64,000 nucleotides of DNA from contig JAXGXF010000005.1 in assembly GCA_040772885.1 (NCBI GenBank), positions 62,001 to 126,000 on the forward strand, given 5' to 3'. The notes beneath the pieces were generated by a model. It searched no databases and had not been told where the DNA came from. It was given only the letters and a program-made list of their open reading frames with translations. A program made the position numbers and the translations under genes. Source of the DNA: Pullichristensenella sp002068815 (GTDB lineage: Bacteria > Bacillota > Clostridia > Christensenellales > Aristaeellaceae). Positions 41,089-49,905 of the stretch are shown here, one piece after another (positions within the stretch are counted from its first letter, which is position 1; each line of letters begins with the position of its first letter).

Positions 41089-42408
41089 CTAGAAGCTCAG
41101 GTCCGGATAGATCTCGAGGATCTCGGTCTGGAAGTTCTCGTAGGCCGCCTCGACGGACGGCACGTTGCCGTCGAAGTAGTCCTTCATGCAACGCTGGAAC
41201 GTCTCGGTGATCAGCTGGTCGTAGGCGGAGGTGTTGCTCATGTCGATGTTCGCGGCGCTCTTGGCAAACAGCGCCACGTGGTTCTGGCCGCCCAGGAACG
41301 CGGCGCCGTAGCTCGGGTCGTCCGCGATTTCCTGCATGCCCGCGACGGTGTTCGTGTAGTCCTGCGTGTCGAGCGTGATCTGCTTCAAGGTGTCCTTGTC
41401 GCAGGACATCACGTACATCACGTCGCGGATGTAATCGATGTTGTCGGTGCCGGCCGCCGCGCAGATCCACGTGCCGCCCCAGTACCAGCTCGCCGGGCCC
41501 TCGCAGACCGCGTAGTCGCCGAAGATGCCGTTGCCGACTTCCTTGGCCGCGTTCGGATCGGCGAGCGAGTTCCCGAGCAGCGTAAAGTTGATGCCCCAGG
41601 TGCTGTAGAAGAAGCCGAACACCTTGCCGTCCGGTCCCTGGTCCGCGCTCCACTCGGGCGCCCAAAGCGAGGTCTTGTTGTTCCAGCCCTTGTCCGTGTA
41701 ATTCTTCGTCTGCTCGACCCAGTCAAACAGCTTCTGGTCGATCACGATCTTGCCGTCCTGCACCAGCGGCGCGGAGATGTTGTTCGCGAACACGCGGTAG
41801 GCGTCGTCGTAGCCGGAGAGCATCTTGTAGCCCTTCGCCGCCGCCTGTTCGGCGACCGCGTCGAAGCTCGCCCAGTCCTTCAGCGCCTCCTGCACGGCGG
41901 CGGGGTCGTCGGTGCCGAGCACGTCCTTGGCGATCGAGCGGCGGTAGGCGAACAGGCCCGGGGTCGCCTGCCAGGTCACGCCCTTGATGGCGCCTAAGTC
42001 GTTCGTGACGATCTCCTGCGTGTAGGCGTACTGGCCGGCGATGTCCTCGGCGGTCAGGCCGACGTCCTTGATCACGTCGAGCGTATAGTCGGTGTTGACG
42101 TACTTGAGCGCGTAGTCCGCCTCGACGAGGAAGATGTCCACCCTGTCGTCCGCCGCGGCGCCCTCCTGCGCGAGCAGCGCCTCGTCCAGCGCCTTCTGGT
42201 AGGCGCCGCCCTCGTTCGGCGTGATGATGAAGTTCACCGTGATGCCCTCGTCGTACAGCTCCGATGCCTTGAAGTACTCAAAGCGGTCCTTGAATTCGGT
42301 GTTCCAGCAGTAGATGTTGAGAACCTTGCCCTGCTCCGCCTCGGCGAACGCCGTGCAGACGGACAGGAGCATCGCCAGTGCGAGTACCCATGCGAAGAGC
42401 TTTTTCAT
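41089..42408 (-). CDS. Carbohydrate ABC transporter solute-binding protein
   Basis: 439 residues. Signal peptide (KKLFAWVLALAMLLSVCTAF). The LSVC could be an imperfect lipobox, although AFA-E also offers signal peptidase I cleavage, so anchoring is uncertain. The mature part follows the SBP_bac_1 pattern: GKVLNIYCWNTEFKDRFEYF at the start, DIFLVEADYALKYV, a Trp-rich ligand region (KVFGFFYSTWGINF; EGPASWYWGGTWICAAAG), and a helical C-terminal lobe. Aromatic residues are frequent, as expected for stacking on sugar rings. It is the first gene of the minus-strand operon and shares a regulatory region with the GH94 gene. Confidence 0.9.
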   Translation of the reverse strand: MKKLFAWVLALAMLLSVCTAFAEAEQGKVLNIYCWNTEFKDRFEYFKASELYDEGITVNFIITPNEGGAYQKALDEALLAQEGAAADDRVDIFLVEADYALKYVNTDYTLDVIKDVGLTAEDIAGQYAYTQEIVTNDLGAIKGVTWQATPGLFAYRRSIAKDVLGTDDPAAVQEALKDWASFDAVAEQAAAKGYKMLSGYDDAYRVFANNISAPLVQDGKIVIDQKLFDWVEQTKNYTDKGWNNKTSLWAPEWSADQGPDGKVFGFFYSTWGINFTLLGNSLADPNAAKEVGNGIFGDYAVCEGPASWYWGGTWICAAAGTDNIDYIRDVMYVMSCDKDTLKQITLDTQDYTNTVAGMQEIADDPSYGAAFLGGQNHVALFAKSAANIDMSNTSAYDQLITETFQRCMKDYFDGNVPSVEAAYENFQTEILEIYPDLSF

Positions 42409-42529
42409 GGTTGTTTCCTCCTACCAATATTGCTGCCGCCCTTGGGCGGACCATAGCCGCGGCCCGACGGAACTCCGAATTCGATTTCGTAATTCCCGAA
42501 AACTACCCCGAACGCGATTTCACGGATTC

Positions 42530-42558
42530 ATTATATCGCCTTTTATCCCATTCGTCAA
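42530..42558 (-). promoter_or_regulatory. Promoter of the sugar ABC operon
   Basis: On the minus strand TTGACG (42553-42558), a 17-bp spacer and TATAAT (42530-42535). The leader is about 115 nt. It lies 55 bp from the -35 box of the divergent GH94 promoter, and the LacI regulator at 46603 is the obvious candidate to bind between them. Confidence 0.75.
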
Positions 42559-42612
42559 GCCCCAAATTCAGAGATATTTACAAAAATATGTGCGGCGCCC
42601 AGAGAAAAACAA

Positions 42613-42641
42613 TTGCTTTTTCGCGCGGAATGCGGTACAAT
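42613..42641 (+). promoter_or_regulatory. Promoter of the GH94-GH1 operon
   Basis: TTGCTT (42613-42618), a 17-bp spacer and TACAAT (42636-42641), 50 bp before ATG 42691. Confidence 0.65.
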
Positions 42642-42690
42642 GGATTCGGGCGAAATCGATGTCGTTAAGAATTCGGGAGGATGGACCGAT

Positions 42691-45120
42691 ATGAAATACG
42701 GTTATTTTGACGACGGGCGGCGCGAATATGCGATCACGACGCCCGAAACGCCGCTTCCGTGGATCAACTACCTCGGCAACGAGGAGTTTTTTGGCATTCT
42801 TTCGAACACCGGCGGCGGCTACTGCTTCTACCGCGACGCGAAGCTCATGCGTCTCCTCCGGTTCCGCTACAACAGCGGTTCGGACGAGGGCGGCCGTTTC
42901 TTCTATATAAAGGAGGACGGGAAATCTCCGTGGAGCCCGGCATTCCTGCCTTCGAAGGCGCCGCTGGACGCGTACATATGCAGGCACGGGTTGGGGTACA
43001 CGGTGCTCGAGGGCGAGAAAGACGGTTTGAAGGCCGAAATCGCGTTCTTCGTGCCGATGGGCGAGAGCTGTGAGGTGCAGAGGATCGTCCTGAAAAACAC
43101 GACCGGCGCCGAGCGGCATGTGAAGCTGTACGCGGCCGCCGAGTGGTGCCTGTACAACGCGGTCGACGATCAACAGAACTTCCAGCGCAACCTCAACATC
43201 GGCGAGGTCGAGGTCGAGGAGGACGCGCTCTACCACGTGACCGAGTACCGCGAGCGCCGCGACCACTACGCCTACTACGGCGCGAACCGCCCGCACGACG
43301 GCTTCGACACCGATCGCGACGCGTTTCTCGGGCGCTTCGGCGCGTTCTCGCTGCCCGCGCAAGTCGCGAGGGGGGAGAGCGGACAGAGCGTCGCCAGCGG
43401 CTGGGCGCCGATCGCGTGCCACCGCTTCGACCTGGCGCTCGCGCCCGGCGCGGAGGAGAGGATCACGCTCGTGCTCGGCTACCAGAAGAACCCGCGCGAC
43501 AAGAAGTTCGAGGCCCCGGGCGTCGTCCGGAAGGACGGGGCGCGGCGCGTTCTCCAAAGATTCTCCGACGACGCGGCGGTCGACCGGGCGCTCTCGGAGC
43601 TCAGGGAGCACTGGGACGCGCTGCTGAACCGCTTCCAGATTCAGAGCGCAGATGAAAAGCTCGACCGCATGGTCAACATCTGGAACCAGTATCAGTGCAT
43701 GGTCACGTTCAACCTGAGCCGCAGCGCCAGCTATTTCGAGAGCGGAACCGGGCGCGGCATGGGATTCCGCGATTCGTGCCAGGATTTGCTCGGGTTCGTG
43801 CACCTGATCCCGGAGCGCGCCCGCGAGCGGATACTCGACATCGCCGCCGTGCAGTTCGCGGACGGCTCGACCTACCACCAGTACCAGCCGCTGACGAAGC
43901 GCGGCAACAACGACGTCGGCAGCGGCTTCAACGACGACCCGCTCTGGCTCGTCGCCTGCGCGGCGGCCTATGTGCGCGAGACCGGCGACGCGTCGATCCT
44001 CAAAGAACTCGTGCCGTTCGACAACGCGCCCGGCAGCGAACAGCCGCTGTTCGAGCACCTGCGAAGGAGCATACGGTTCACCTTGAATCACCTCGGCCCG
44101 CACGGGCTTCCGCTGATCGGGCGCGCGGACTGGAACGACTGCCTGAACCTGAACTGCTTCTCCGAGGAGCCGGGCGAGAGCTTCCAGACCTGCGGCAATT
44201 TCGAGAGCGGAAAGGCCGAGAGCGTGTTCATCGCCGGCATGTTCGTCCAGTACGGGCGCGAATACGCCGAGCTCTGCCGGCGCTTCGGCGACCCGGCGGA
44301 GGGGGAGGAGGTTCTGCGCGCGGTCGCGGACATGGAAAAATCCGTACTCGCGCACGGCTGGGACGGCGAATGGTACCTGCGCGCGTACGACGCGTTCGGG
44401 AACAAGGTCGGCTCAAAGGAGTGCGGCGAGGGAAAGATATTCGTCGAGCCGCAGGGCTTCTGCGCGCTCGCGGGCATCGGGCGGGCCGAGGGGCTCTGCG
44501 AGAAGGCGCTGCACTCCGCGCGCGAACACCTGCTCAACGACTTCGGCCTCGAGCTTCTCTGGCCGCCGTACACGACCTACCGCAAGGAGCTCGGCGAGAT
44601 CACGAGCTACCCGCCCGGGTACAAGGAGAACGGCTCGGTGTTCTCGCACAACAACCCGTGGGTCAGCATCGCCGCAGCGACGCTCGGGCGCGGCGACGAG
44701 GCGTTCGACCTCTACCGCCGCATCTGCCCCGCCTACGTCGAGGAATTGAGCGAGATTCACGGCACCGAGCCGTATGTGTACAGCCAGACGATCGCCGGCC
44801 GCGCGTCGAAGCGGCTCGGGCAGGCGAAGAACAGCTGGCTGACCGGGACGGCGGCGTGGGCGTTCGTCGGCGTCACGCAGTACATCCTCGGCATCCGCCC
44901 GGACTACGACGCGCTGATCGTGCGCCCGGTGCTGCCCAAATCGCTCGAGGGCTTCGAGGCGAGGCGGCTGTTCCGGGGGACCGTCTACGACATCCGCGTC
45001 CGGCGCGGCGGCGAGCCGGGATTGTGGATCGACGGCGCGCGCGTCGAGGGCGACCGGGTGCCGGTGCAGACAGGCAGGGCGCGCGTCTCGGTCGAGGTCG
45101 CGCTCCGGGAGGTGGATTGA
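42691..45120 (+). CDS. GH94 phosphorylase, probably cellobiose phosphorylase
   Basis: 809 residues from ATG 42691 (GGGAGG 10 nt upstream; codons further left lie in the promoter). N-terminal beta-sandwich (KYGYFDDGRREYAITTPETP, PWINYLGNE) then the alpha/alpha barrel with ESGTGRGMGFRDSCQDLLGF, TYHQYQPLTKRGNNDVGSGF and GRADWNDCLNL, in which D480 is the expected general acid. The late block EITSYPPGYKENGSVFSHNN and WLTGTAAWAFVGVTQYILGI also fit GH94. The enzyme splits a beta-glucoside with phosphate to glucose 1-phosphate and glucose, saving ATP. Length matches cellobiose phosphorylases. Other GH94 substrates cannot be excluded. Confidence 0.88.
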   Translation: MKYGYFDDGRREYAITTPETPLPWINYLGNEEFFGILSNTGGGYCFYRDAKLMRLLRFRYNSGSDEGGRFFYIKEDGKSPWSPAFLPSKAPLDAYICRHGLGYTVLEGEKDGLKAEIAFFVPMGESCEVQRIVLKNTTGAERHVKLYAAAEWCLYNAVDDQQNFQRNLNIGEVEVEEDALYHVTEYRERRDHYAYYGANRPHDGFDTDRDAFLGRFGAFSLPAQVARGESGQSVASGWAPIACHRFDLALAPGAEERITLVLGYQKNPRDKKFEAPGVVRKDGARRVLQRFSDDAAVDRALSELREHWDALLNRFQIQSADEKLDRMVNIWNQYQCMVTFNLSRSASYFESGTGRGMGFRDSCQDLLGFVHLIPERARERILDIAAVQFADGSTYHQYQPLTKRGNNDVGSGFNDDPLWLVACAAAYVRETGDASILKELVPFDNAPGSEQPLFEHLRRSIRFTLNHLGPHGLPLIGRADWNDCLNLNCFSEEPGESFQTCGNFESGKAESVFIAGMFVQYGREYAELCRRFGDPAEGEEVLRAVADMEKSVLAHGWDGEWYLRAYDAFGNKVGSKECGEGKIFVEPQGFCALAGIGRAEGLCEKALHSAREHLLNDFGLELLWPPYTTYRKELGEITSYPPGYKENGSVFSHNNPWVSIAAATLGRGDEAFDLYRRICPAYVEELSEIHGTEPYVYSQTIAGRASKRLGQAKNSWLTGTAAWAFVGVTQYILGIRPDYDALIVRPVLPKSLEGFEARRLFRGTVYDIRVRRGGEPGLWIDGARVEGDRVPVQTGRARVSVEVALREVD

Positions 45121-46476
45121 GTGGCGTTTCCGGAGGGATTCCGCTGGGGGACGGCGTCGTCCGCCTATCAGACGGAGGGCGCGATTGCGGAGGACGGCAA
45201 GGGGCGCTGCGTCTGGGACGATTTCACGCATGTGCCCGGCAACATCGCAAACGACGAGAACGGCGACGTCGCGTGCGACAGCTACCACCGCCTCGACGGG
45301 GATTTGGAGCTGCTTTCGGGCCTCGGCGTCGACTGCTACCGGTTCTCCGTCCACTGGGCGCGCCTGATGCCGGACGGCCGCGGGCGCTTAAACCCGAAGG
45401 GCTTCGACTTCTACGACCGGCTCGTCGACGGCTTGCTCGAAAGGGGCATCGAACCGTTCCTGACGCTGCACCACTGGGAGCTGCCGTCGAAACTGCAGGA
45501 CGAGGGCGGCTGGCGAAACCGGAACACATCGGAGGCGTTCCGGGAGTTCGCCGCGCACTGCGCAAGGCGCTTCGACGGGCGGGTCAAACGGTGGTTCACG
45601 ATCAACGAGCCCCAGTGCATCGCCGGTCTCGGCCATGCGAGGGGCGTACACGCGCCGGGGCTGCGGCTTTCGGACGCGGAGCAGGCGCTGGTGATGCACA
45701 ATTTGCTGCTCGCGCACGGCATGGCGGTCTCGGCGCTGCGGGAGAACAGCAAAAATCCGATTGAAGTCGGCGCGTGCACGACCGGGCGCGTGTGTTACCC
45801 GTCGGAGGACACGGACGGAAACCGGGAGGCCGCGTATCTGGAGACGTTTAGAACGCGCGAGGACGACTGGCACTTCCTGCACGCGTGGTTCCTCGACGCG
45901 GCGGTGCTCGGGCGCTACCCGGGGGACGCGCCGGGGTTTCTCAAGCGGTTCGCCGATTCCGCCGACCCGGAGGATATGCGCGTCATTTCCCCGAAGCTCG
46001 ACTTCCTCGGGCTCAACATCTACAACGGCAACGAGGTCGATGCGTCCGGCAGCTACGTCCGGCGCCATCCGGGCCACCCGGTGACGGCGCTCCGCTGGCC
46101 GGTCTCAGAAAGGGCGCTGCGCTACGGCCCGCTGTTCATCTGGCGGCGGTACGGCCTGCCGATCTACATCGCTGAGAACGGCCAGTCCTGCAACGACCGG
46201 ATTTTCCTCGACGGGAAGGTGCACGACCCCGACCGGATCGACTTCCTGCGCCGCTACTTGGGCGAGCTCGGGCGCGCGATCGACGAGGGCGTGCCGATCC
46301 GGGGGTACTTCCACTGGAGCTTCACCGACAACTTCGAGTGGCACACGGGCTACAGCGACCGCTTCGGGCTGTTCTACACAGACTACCGCGACCTGCGCCG
46401 GATTCCGAAGGACTCGGCGGCGTTTTACCGCGAGGTCATCGGGACGAACGGCCGGATGCTTGAAATTGCGCGTTGA
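45121..46476 (+). CDS. GH1 beta-glucosidase
   Basis: 451 residues from GTG 45121, directly after the GH94 stop. FPEGFRWGTASSAYQTEGA is the GH1 N-terminal signature, TINEPQ carries the acid/base E163, and YIAENGQS carries the nucleophile E352. The usual I/V-T-E-N-G is here I-A-E-N-G, a small deviation. No signal peptide, so it acts in the cytosol on imported glucosides. No phospho-sugar-specific pattern is apparent, consistent with uptake by the ABC system rather than a PTS. The -35 box of the lacI promoter overlaps its stop codon. Confidence 0.93.
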   Translation: MAFPEGFRWGTASSAYQTEGAIAEDGKGRCVWDDFTHVPGNIANDENGDVACDSYHRLDGDLELLSGLGVDCYRFSVHWARLMPDGRGRLNPKGFDFYDRLVDGLLERGIEPFLTLHHWELPSKLQDEGGWRNRNTSEAFREFAAHCARRFDGRVKRWFTINEPQCIAGLGHARGVHAPGLRLSDAEQALVMHNLLLAHGMAVSALRENSKNPIEVGACTTGRVCYPSEDTDGNREAAYLETFRTREDDWHFLHAWFLDAAVLGRYPGDAPGFLKRFADSADPEDMRVISPKLDFLGLNIYNGNEVDASGSYVRRHPGHPVTALRWPVSERALRYGPLFIWRRYGLPIYIAENGQSCNDRIFLDGKVHDPDRIDFLRRYLGELGRAIDEGVPIRGYFHWSFTDNFEWHTGYSDRFGLFYTDYRDLRRIPKDSAAFYREVIGTNGRMLEIAR

Positions 46477-46500
46477 CAAACGGCGATATTCTGCTAAACT
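46473..46500 (+). promoter_or_regulatory. lacI promoter overlapping the GH1 stop codon
   Basis: TTGACA (46473-46478, containing the TGA stop of GH1), a 16-bp spacer and TAAACT (46495-46500). The regulator can therefore be made independently of the operon. Confidence 0.65.
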
Positions 46501-46526
46501 GGAATGGAAAAACCCGGACGAAAAGG

Positions 46527-46549
46527 TTAGCAATCCGGAACGGATTGCG
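46527..46549 (+). repeat. Leader hairpin, copy 2 (shared with D,D-carboxypeptidase leader)
   Basis: An exact 23-bp copy of 31828-31850. The hairpin arms are GCAATCCG (46530-46537) and CGGATTGC (46541-46548), about 20 nt after the predicted transcription start of lacI. Confidence 0.6.
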
Positions 46550-46602
46550 GGTCGATGGGCCCCATACGAGATGGGCACATCGACAACCCAAAAGAGGCGC
46601 GC

Positions 46603-47616
46603 ATGGTAACGATCAAGGACATCTCGAAAAAATGCGGCGTTTCGCCGTCGACCGTCAGCAAGGCGCTCAACGGCTACGACGACATCGGCGAGGAGACCGC
46701 GCAGATGATCCGCGCGGTCGCGCAGGAGCTCGGCTACCGCCCGAACGCCGCGGCGCTCGCGCTCAAGACGAACCGCTCGAACAATCTGGGCGTGCTGTTC
46801 GTCGACGCGATGCGCAGCGGCCTCGCGCACGACTATTTCTCGCTGATCCTGAACAGCTTCAAGGACGAGGCCGAGCGCAGGGGCTACGACATCACCTTCA
46901 TCAGCCAGAACATCGGCGGCGCGAAGATGAGCTACTACGAGCACAGCAACTACCGCCGCTGCGACGGCGTCGTGATCGCGAGCGTCGATTTTACGGACCC
47001 CGCGGTCCTCGAGCTCGTCAACAGCGAGATTCCGACGGTCACGATCGACCACGTGTTCGACAGCCGCACGGCGATACTCTCCGACAACGTGCAGGGCGCG
47101 CGCGACCTCGTCTGCCACGCGCACGCGATGGGGCACCGGCGGATCGCGTTCATCCACGGCGAGCTGACATCGGTCACGACGAAGCGGCTCGCCGGCTTTC
47201 ACAAGGCGTGCGCGGAGCTCGGCATCTCGGTCCCGGAGGGCTACGTCGTGCCCGCGCGCTACCACGACCCCCGCGCGAGCGCGCTCGCGACGCAGAAGCT
47301 GCTCAAGCACCGCGAGCGGCCGAGCGTCATCCTGTACCCGGACGACTTTTCGTTCCTCGGCGGCATGACCGTCATCGAAAAGGCGGGGCTGTCGATCCCG
47401 GAGGACATCAGCGTCATCGGCTACGACGGCATACAGCTCTCGCAGGTGCTGAGGCCCCGGCTGACGACGATGAAGCAGGACACCGAGGCGCTCGGAAGGC
47501 TCGCCGCCGCGAACCTCGTCGAGAACATCGAGAGCCCGAAGACCTGGTTCCCGCACCAGGTGCTCGTGCCCGCGGAGCTCGTCGAAGGGGGATCGGTTCA
47601 AAAGATCGGGGCATGA
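46603..47616 (+). CDS. LacI-family transcriptional regulator
   Basis: 337 residues from ATG 46603. Earlier in-frame codons run through the leader and lack family similarity. The HTH is TIKDISKKCGVSPSTVSKAL with the hinge region ELGYRPNAAALALKT. The periplasmic-binding-like core includes NNLGVLFVDAM, YRRCDGVVIASVDF, MGHRRIAFIHGE and DISVIGYDGIQLSQVLRPRL followed by TTMKQD. It should repress the GH94-GH1 and sugar ABC operons and release them when the sugar binds. It is adjacent to these genes and has its own promoter. A strong terminator follows. Confidence 0.93.
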   Translation: MVTIKDISKKCGVSPSTVSKALNGYDDIGEETAQMIRAVAQELGYRPNAAALALKTNRSNNLGVLFVDAMRSGLAHDYFSLILNSFKDEAERRGYDITFISQNIGGAKMSYYEHSNYRRCDGVVIASVDFTDPAVLELVNSEIPTVTIDHVFDSRTAILSDNVQGARDLVCHAHAMGHRRIAFIHGELTSVTTKRLAGFHKACAELGISVPEGYVVPARYHDPRASALATQKLLKHRERPSVILYPDDFSFLGGMTVIEKAGLSIPEDISVIGYDGIQLSQVLRPRLTTMKQDTEALGRLAAANLVENIESPKTWFPHQVLVPAELVEGGSVQKIGA

Positions 47617-47621
47617 AATAT

Positions 47622-47651
47622 CCCGGCGCCACTCGCGGCGCCGGGCTTCTC
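47622..47651. terminator. Terminator between lacI and the class V aminotransferase gene
   Basis: CCCGGCGCC (47622-47630) and GGCGCCGGG (47637-47645) form a perfect 9-bp stem followed by CTTCTCTTTTT on the plus strand. It separates convergent genes. Confidence 0.8.
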
Positions 47652-47654
47652 TTT

Positions 47655-48797
47655 TTACTGCATCGTCGAGACCGAGCGGAGCAACTGGTCGATGTCCTCG
47701 AACGTCGTCGCGTGGCCGACGCTCGCGCGGACGACGCCGCGCTTCAACGTCCCCAGGAACCGGTGCGCGCCCGGCGCGCAGTGGAGACCTCCGCGGACCG
47801 CGATGCCGTCGCGGTCGAGCTGGTCGGCGACCTGCGAGCTCGAGAGGTCGGACGCGTTGAACGACACGATGCCGGCGCGCGCCGCCTCCTCCCGGGGCGA
47901 ATAGATCGTGACCGACGGAATCTCCGAAAGCCCCTCATAGAGCGCGGTCGTCAGTTCCCGCTCGCGCATGAAGATCTGCGAGAGGTTCTTTTTTACGTAT
48001 TCCACGCCCGCGAGCACGCCCGCGATGCCGGGCAGGTTCAAGGTTCCCGCCTCGTACCGCTCGGGGCGCTCGGCGGGCTGCAGCATGCTGTCGGAGCTCG
48101 AGCCCGTGCCGCCCTCGCGGAGCGTCGTAAGTTCCAACTCCGGGGCGATGTAGAGCCCGCCGGTGCCCTGCGGCCCGAGCAGCCCCTTGTGGCCGGGAAA
48201 CGCGTAGAGCTGGCAGCCGAGCGCGTTGACGTCGACCGGCATCGAGCCGATCGCCTGCGCGCCGTCGATCAGATAGGGGACGCCGCTCTCCCGGGCGACT
48301 TGCCCGACCGCGGCGACCGGCTGGATCGCGCCGGTCACGTTCGAGGCGTGCGTCAGCGCGATCAGCCGCGTGTTTTTGCGGATCGCGCGGCGGATGTCCG
48401 AGGGGTCGACAAACCCGTCGGGGCGCGGCGTCAGAAGCGTCAGCTCGATTTCGTTTCCGCGAAGTTTTTCGGAGAGCACCCGAAGCACCGAGTTGTGCTC
48501 GAGCATCGTCGAAATGACATGGTCGCCCGTCCGCAGAGCCCCTTTGATCGCAAGGTTGAGGCAGTCGGTGCAGTTGAATCCGAACGCGATCGAAAAGGGG
48601 TCCGCCGCGGAAAGAAGCCCGGCGATTGCCTCCCGGGCGGCAAGGACCGTTCGCCCGGCCTCCAGCGCGCGGCGGTGTCCGGAGCGCCCGGGATTTGCGT
48701 TGAAATCGGTCAGGGCGGCCAACACCGCCCGGAGCACGCTTTCCGGCTTCGGATGGCTGGTCGCCGCGTTGTCGAGATAGACGTCCTTTCCCTGCAT
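47655..48797 (-). CDS. Class V aminotransferase (cysteine desulfurase-like)
   Basis: 380 residues from ATG 48797 (GGAGGGTGAGGG upstream). PLP enzyme: YLDNAATSHPKPESVL, MLEHNSVLRVL (His near the cofactor ring), THASNVTGAIQPV, YLIDGAQAIGSMPVD (PLP-binding Asp), and the Schiff-base Lys in FPGHKGLLGPQGTGGLYI. The late Cys in GGLHCAPGAHRFLG is in the place of the SufS/CsdA-type catalytic Cys. It likely moves sulfur or selenium from cysteine-type substrates. The divergent DUF3343 gene is a frequent companion of this subgroup, which supports a role in sulfur or selenium transfer. Confidence 0.88.
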   Translation of the reverse strand: MQGKDVYLDNAATSHPKPESVLRAVLAALTDFNANPGRSGHRRALEAGRTVLAAREAIAGLLSAADPFSIAFGFNCTDCLNLAIKGALRTGDHVISTMLEHNSVLRVLSEKLRGNEIELTLLTPRPDGFVDPSDIRRAIRKNTRLIALTHASNVTGAIQPVAAVGQVARESGVPYLIDGAQAIGSMPVDVNALGCQLYAFPGHKGLLGPQGTGGLYIAPELELTTLREGGTGSSSDSMLQPAERPERYEAGTLNLPGIAGVLAGVEYVKKNLSQIFMRERELTTALYEGLSEIPSVTIYSPREEAARAGIVSFNASDLSSSQVADQLDRDGIAVRGGLHCAPGAHRFLGTLKRGVVRASVGHATTFEDIDQLLRSVSTMQ

Positions 48798-48861
48798 TCC
48801 CTCACCCTCCGTCACGAACAGGCGTAGAATATCTTACGGCGAAGAAAGAAGGGAAATAACC

Positions 48862-49131
48862 ATGCAGGAATATTTCGGGATCGCCGCCTTCCGCTCGCGC
48901 CAGCAGGTGCTGCGGTTTGAGGCGGCGCTGAAAAGAGAGGGCCTCCCGGTCCGCGTGATCTCGACGCCGCGCGAGGTGGCGCTGGGCTGCGGACTTTCCG
49001 TGCAGTTTCCGATTGAGGACGCGCCGGCGGTCATCGACGCGGTCAACCGGCTGCATCCGGAGCACCTGATCGGCGTCTATCGCGTCGAAAAGGGCGGCGG
49101 GCGCTCGAAGCTGACGGTGCTTCGGCAATAA
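48862..49131 (+). CDS. DUF3343 protein
   Basis: 89 residues, ATG 48862. The pattern FRSRQQVLRFEAALKREGLP, VRVISTPREVALGCGLSVQF, ending with RVEKGGGRSKLTVLR, is that of DUF3343, a small ferredoxin-like fold protein. The conserved Cys in LGCGLSV is present. Such proteins are often encoded with YedF, SelD or class V aminotransferases in Firmicutes and are thought to take part in sulfur or selenium relay. Here the aminotransferase gene is divergent, 64 bp away. Function is inferred only from context. Confidence 0.8.
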   Translation: MQEYFGIAAFRSRQQVLRFEAALKREGLPVRVISTPREVALGCGLSVQFPIEDAPAVIDAVNRLHPEHLIGVYRVEKGGGRSKLTVLRQ

Positions 49132-49165
49132 TCAATTCCCCAACAGGCATGCGCCCGGCGCTCGG

Positions 49166-49191
49166 CGCTCCGGCAAAACGGGGCGTTTTTT
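49166..49191 (+). terminator. Terminator after the DUF3343 gene
   Basis: CGCTCCG (49166-49172) pairs with CGGGGCG (49179-49185, one G-U) and is followed by six T. Confidence 0.7.
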
Positions 49192-49212
49192 GTGGGCCGG
49201 GTTTTTGTATGC

Positions 49213-49241
49213 TTGACAATTCTTTCCGAAGGCCGTAAGAT
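49213..49241 (+). promoter_or_regulatory. nth promoter, very close to the start codon
   Basis: TTGACA (49213-49218), a 17-bp spacer and TAAGAT (49236-49241), only 5 bp before ATG 49247. Transcription should begin at or next to the A of ATG, so the mRNA may be leaderless. Confidence 0.7.
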
Positions 49242-49246
49242 AGGGA

Positions 49247-49903
49247 ATGCACACGAAAAATGGGGAGGGGATTGCGACGGACGCGCAAAAGATCGACAGG
49301 GTGTTCGAGGAATTGCAAAAACTGTACCCCGAGGCGCGGCCGGAGCTCCACTTCTCGAACGCCTACGAGGTGCTCGTCGCGACGATCCTCTCGGCGCAGT
49401 GCACGGACAAGCGCGTGAACCTCGTCACGTCGCGGCTGTTTCCGAAGTACCCGGACGCGTATGCGATGGCGAAGCTCGAGCCGGAGGAATTGGAACCCGA
49501 GATCCGCGAGTGCGGGCTGTACCACAACAAGGCGAAGAACATCGTGGCCGCGTGCCGCGCGATCGTTTCCGAGCACGGGGGAGTCGTCCCCTCGACGCGC
49601 GAGGAACTGATGAAGCTGCCCGGCGTCGGGCAGAAGACCGCGGGCGTCGTGCTGTTGGCGGCGTTCGGCGACGATCAGATTCCGGTCGACACGCACGTGT
49701 TCCGCGTGTCGAGGCGGATCGGCCTCGCCGACGCGACGACCGCGGAGGGCGTGGAAAAGCAGCTTCGGGACATCCTACCAAGGGAAACTTGGTCGCACGC
49801 GCACCATCTTCTGATCTGGCATGGGCGCAGGATGTGCCACGCGCGGGGCCCGGAGTGCGGGCGGTGTCCGCTCCGGGGGGAACTCTGTCAATACGGGGAG
49901 TAG
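49247..49903 (+). CDS. nth: Endonuclease III
   Basis: 218 residues from ATG 49247. Conserved blocks: FSNAYEVLVATILSAQCTDK, helix-hairpin-helix LMKLPGVGQKTAGVVLLAAF with the catalytic Lys, the catalytic Asp in PVDTHVFRVSRRIGL, and four Cys of the 4Fe-4S cluster in CHARGPECGRCPLRGELC. It removes oxidised pyrimidines from DNA and cuts the abasic site. Relative to other Nth proteins the first 8-10 residues are extra, and a GGGGAGGGG stretch lies inside them. Either the message is leaderless from ATG 49247 or a non-standard start near 49271 is used. The obg gene follows by 2 bp. Confidence 0.93.
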   Translation: MHTKNGEGIATDAQKIDRVFEELQKLYPEARPELHFSNAYEVLVATILSAQCTDKRVNLVTSRLFPKYPDAYAMAKLEPEELEPEIRECGLYHNKAKNIVAACRAIVSEHGGVVPSTREELMKLPGVGQKTAGVVLLAAFGDDQIPVDTHVFRVSRRIGLADATTAEGVEKQLRDILPRETWSHAHHLLIWHGRRMCHARGPECGRCPLRGELCQYGE

Positions 49904-49905
49904 AT

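Noticed and set aside
47655..49131. A full selenium-use locus
   Set aside because: Only a class V aminotransferase and DUF3343 are present; no selD, selA, selB, tRNA-Sec or YedF is in the window.
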